This document shows, one piece after another, positions 5,609 to 7,224 of a stretch of 7,224 nucleotides of DNA. The notes under the pieces were generated by a model that worked only from the letters and a program-made list of their open reading frames with translations, did no database searches and was not told the DNA's origin. How positions within the stretch are numbered: position 1 is the stretch's first letter; every line of letters starts with the position of its first letter. The translations under genes and the position numbers were made by a program. This DNA comes from Planctomycetota bacterium. Lineage in GTDB: Bacteria > Planctomycetota > MHYJ01 > WSZJ01 > JACPWG01. The stretch is from positions 1 through 7,224 of the forward strand of contig JACRIP010000702.1 of assembly GCA_016220045.1 (NCBI GenBank), written 5' to 3'.

Positions 5609-6022
5609 TTGGACGCGCGTTCACGGGCTGCCCGTGTGCTTTCAGCCCTTCGATCATACACGCCGGTTACGAGGGAGTGTCTTCCGGGACTCAGTGTGTC
5701 CTCAAGCCAGCTCTCTGAGGATGAGGAGTGCATTGGCCTTTACCGCTCGGCCTCTGCCCCGGCACATGAATGCGTTCTCGTGACCACTGTTGGGCTCCTG
5801 ATCGGGCGTGTCTCCGGGTGGGAGCGAGTACAATACCGGGATTTGATGCGCGTAGATTCCCCGGTCAAGGGGAAGCCAGATCTCGGCGTGGTTGTTTACC
5901 TAAGGAACGAGACATCGTTGAGGATCCCCATTTCTGGTACTTCCGGACGGTTTGAAGACACGTTTGAGTTCTCTCGCTTCCTGATGCGCGTCATCGAAGA
6001 CGTCGGAGCAGGCCGAGTATAG
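5609..6022 (+). CDS. Probable cognate immunity protein, possible PH-like fold
   Basis: A 137-residue protein from a TTG start one base after the toxin stop codon. The frame is open further upstream but only as an overlap with the toxin. I cannot name the family. Residues 1-40 are helical and polar. From ~55 the protein alternates short strands (ECVLVTTVGLLIGRV, WERVQYRDLMRVDSP, DLGVVVYLRN, ETSLRIPISG) and ends in a helix (DTFEFSRFLMRVIEDV, 117-132). Strands with a turn-Trp-strand-Tyr-x-Asp/Glu pattern followed by one C-terminal helix resemble bacterial PH-like domains. It has no signal peptide or membrane segment. Its position directly behind a toxin module, the small size and the translational coupling are the hallmarks of an immunity partner in RHS and contact-dependent inhibition loci. 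Base composition is low like the tip (30 of 60 G+C at 5881-5940), so the two probably moved together. Function is inferred from position. Confidence 0.68.
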   Translation: MDARSRAARVLSALRSYTPVTRECLPGLSVSSSQLSEDEECIGLYRSASAPAHECVLVTTVGLLIGRVSGWERVQYRDLMRVDSPVKGKPDLGVVVYLRNETSLRIPISGTSGRFEDTFEFSRFLMRVIEDVGAGRV

Positions 6023-6030
6023 GGGTGGGG

Positions 6031-6058
6031 CGGACCGTGGCCACAATAGTGCGGTCCG
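6031..6058 (+). repeat. 7-bp inverted repeat after the immunity gene
   Basis: CGGACCG at 6031-6037 pairs perfectly with CGGTCCG at 6052-6058 around a 14-base loop. It starts 8 bases after the TAG stop. There is no T-tract, so a factor-independent terminator role is doubtful. Confidence 0.4.
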
Positions 6059-6100
6059 GAGGTTGATCGCGGCCACTCCGGGACCCACGAGTAGCGGACC

Positions 6101-6142
6101 GGGATCGGGACCGTGTCTTTAGTTTCTAGTTATGTCAACTGC
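6101..6142 (+). repeat. Diverged 42-base direct repeat, copy A
   Basis: This stretch aligns without gaps to 6229-6270 at 33 of 42 positions by hand count. The common core is TCGGGACCGTGTCTT, followed by a T-rich part, TAGT, ATGTC and CTGC. Strings of the GGGACCGTGTC type recall sequences seen between genes near REP-associated transposases in some genomes, but no transposase is present here. Confidence 0.65.
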
Positions 6143-6216
6143 GTTCCCTGTAGCGGTGTAGCTGTGCCGGCCCTGAAGTCACCGAACACCCTGGGCGAGG
6201 CGCTACGGGGGGCGCG

Positions 6217-6240
6217 GGATTCGGGACCGGATTCGGGACC
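6217..6240 (+). repeat. Perfect tandem duplication of a 12-mer
   Basis: GGATTCGGGACC occurs at 6217-6228 and again at 6229-6240 with no spacer. The second copy forms the start of the 42-base repeat copy B. A near match, GGGATCGGGACC, starts copy A at 6101. Confidence 0.8.
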
Positions 6241-6270
6241 GTGTCTTAATCTTTTAGTAATGTCTGCTGC
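6229..6270 (+). repeat. Diverged 42-base direct repeat, copy B
   Basis: Partner of 6101-6142, 128 bases downstream in the same orientation. Differences are mostly in the T-rich middle (CTTTAGTTTCTAG against CTTAATCTTTTAG). The short AT-rich part stands out in this GC-rich genome. Confidence 0.65.
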
Positions 6271-6341
6271 CCAGTCCGCGACGCACACCAGGTTCGCCCG
6301 CGACCCCGCGAGCGGTTGCCGGCCGGCCCGGAACGCGGCCG

Positions 6342-7224
6342 CTATTCGTCGCCCGGGTCCCGCGCTCCCTCTCCCTGCCCCTCCCCCTCCCCCTCCGGCA
6401 GTCCGCGCCCGAGTTCCAGGCGCTCCCTGGCCGCGATGATGCGCGCGAAGTCGCGTTCGCCGGTTCTCAGTATAGAACCGTAGTCCGCCGCCTCCTGCGC
6501 CAGCGGTCCGCCAGCGGCCGCGATCCGCTCGAGCAAGGGCAGCGCGGCGTCGCCCCCGACGTGCACCGCCGCGACCAGCGCCTGCCGCCGCACGCCGACG
6601 CTCTCCCCGCCGTCCGCGATGCCCTCGAGCAGTCCCATCACCTGCGCTCGGTGCGTGGCGGGGGCGTCTCCGAGGCGGTTGACGAGCGCGATGCGTGCGT
6701 CCTCGACCCGCTCCCGTCCGAGCGCCTCCGCGAGCGCCGGAATCGCCGCACCCGGGTCCTCGCGGATCGGCAGCCCGATCGCCGCCTCCATCCGCACGTC
6801 GGCATCGGCGTCGGAGCGGAGCGCCTCGCGCAGCGCCGGCGCGATCGTCGGCGCCGCCTCCACGTTCCGCTCCACGTACGCGGAAAGGGCCTCGATCGCG
6901 GCGCGGCGGACCTCCGCTCCGCCGTCCTCGCGCCCGATGCGCGCCACCGACCGGAGTTGCTCCTCGGTCAGCTCGTTCGCCTGCGCCAGGAACCGCAGGG
7001 CGCTCGCGCGTCCGCGCTCCGTAGGGGCGGCTCGCGCGCGGTCACAGAAGCCCCGCACCAGTTCGGCGTCCTGGCCGACGCTCGGGTCCAGGTCGGCCAG
7101 GGTCAGCACGAGGGTGTCGGCCAGGTCCGGATCGTCGAGGGCGTCGAGCCGGGCCACGAGCTCGCGGGCGCGCGCGGCCTCGGTCCAGATCCAGGCGCGC
7201 AGGGAGGCCAGCGCGGCTTCCAGG
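6342..7224 (-). CDS. HEAT-repeat protein (partial, 5' end beyond the window)
   Basis: The frame is open from the right edge to a TAG at 6342-6344, giving 293 visible C-terminal residues. A GTG at 7155-7157 could serve as a start, but good helical coding sequence continues past it (LEAALASLRAWIWTEAARAR), so the gene very probably starts outside the window. The protein is built of paired helices of the HEAT/armadillo type. The clearest units, numbered from the edge, are at about 100-137 (AEVRRAAIEALSAYVERN), 138-170 (ADVRMEAAIGL, then AIPALAEALG), 171-204 and 209-237 (VGVRRQALVAAVHVGGDAAL). Such superhelices are protein-binding scaffolds, and the partner is unknown. The last ~20 residues are an unstructured acidic EGEGEGQGEG tail. 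The visible part has no signal peptide or membrane segment. Codon use matches the GC-rich backbone, so the gene lies outside the RHS island and runs convergently towards it. Confidence 0.85.
   Translation of the reverse strand, partial: LEAALASLRAWIWTEAARARELVARLDALDDPDLADTLVLTLADLDPSVGQDAELVRGFCDRARAAPTERGRASALRFLAQANELTEEQLRSVARIGREDGGAEVRRAAIEALSAYVERNVEAAPTIAPALREALRSDADADVRMEAAIGLPIREDPGAAIPALAEALGRERVEDARIALVNRLGDAPATHRAQVMGLLEGIADGGESVGVRRQALVAAVHVGGDAALPLLERIAAAGGPLAQEAADYGSILRTGERDFARIIAARERLELGRGLPEGEGEGQGEGARDPGDE
6367..6393 (-). other. Predicted G-quadruplex in the 3' coding end of the HEAT gene
   Basis: On the - strand this reads as five G-runs of 5, 5, 4, 3 and 3 separated by loops of 1, 1, 2 and 3 bases (+ strand C-runs at 6389-6393, 6383-6387, 6378-6381, 6373-6375 and 6367-6369). 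This fits the standard quadruplex pattern in the sense strand and mRNA of the HEAT gene. It encodes the EGEGEGQGEG tail, about 20 bases before the stop. Confidence 0.65.

Larger units (their letters stand above)
6023..6341 (+). other. Non-coding spacer between the RHS module and a convergent HEAT gene
   Basis: I find no convincing gene in these 319 bases. A + strand frame from 6113 runs into the antisense of the HEAT gene and has Pro/Ala shadow composition. The spacer holds an inverted repeat, two diverged copies of a 42-base element and a perfect tandem 12-mer, all described separately. A possible shared function is transcription termination from both sides or a decayed mobile element. Confidence 0.6.

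Noticed and set aside
6113..6439. + strand frame of 108 codons in the right spacer
   Set aside because: It crosses repeat sequences, then runs antisense into the HEAT gene with a Pro-rich shadow tail. There is no ribosome binding site.
1..7224. CRISPR arrays, tRNA or rRNA genes, intact transposase genes
   Set aside because: I looked for regular spaced repeats, conserved RNA gene segments and transposase motifs and saw none. The repeats present are short tandem or diverged direct copies.

Overview
The window is GC-rich (hand-counted 60-base lines in the flanks give about 67-72% G+C). It encodes a secreted alpha-toroid (prenyltransferase/squalene-oxidase-type repeat) protein, an inositol-3-phosphate synthase, a secreted protein of unknown function, a HEAT-repeat protein and an RHS toxin/immunity cassette. 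This mix is typical of Planctomycetota or a similar large-genome environmental bacterium. That assignment is inferred from gene content and composition; there is no rRNA or other marker gene here.

Layout. 1-132 is the 3' end of an unrecognised + strand gene, whose stop codon lies in an intrinsic-terminator-like hairpin (131-154). 181-1383 is a secreted repeat protein, followed by a second terminator-like structure (1398-1459). 1535-3906 is a tight two-gene unit: inositol-3-phosphate synthase (with a tandem-repeat-encoded Ala/Gly/acidic tail) and, 8 bases later, a secreted two-domain protein with a Pro/Ala linker. 3907-4093 is a G-rich, repeat-bearing spacer marking a compositional border. 4094-6022 is an accessory module with lower G+C (about 50% in sampled lines): an Imm11-family immunity gene, a headless RHS C-terminal tip (core plus a toxin-like module that I do not recognise), and a small protein that is probably its immunity partner. 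6023-6341 is non-coding, with diverged direct repeats and a perfect tandem 12-mer. 6342-7224 (- strand) is the 3' part of a HEAT-repeat gene running off the right edge.

How it fits together. The middle module looks like part of a polymorphic-toxin locus. RHS loci often carry displaced 'tips' (a short core plus a variable toxin domain) with their immunity genes, which can become active by recombination into a full-length rhs gene. Here the tip has no N-terminal RHS barrel, no clear ribosome binding site and a probable frameshift scar at its 5' edge. Its immunity gene, by contrast, is coupled directly to the toxin end through a Shine-Dalgarno placed in the last toxin codons. The least characterised parts are the toxin module at about 5284-5607 and the partner at 5609-6022. 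The flanking genes appear to be ordinary chromosomal backbone and do not obviously take part in the toxin system.
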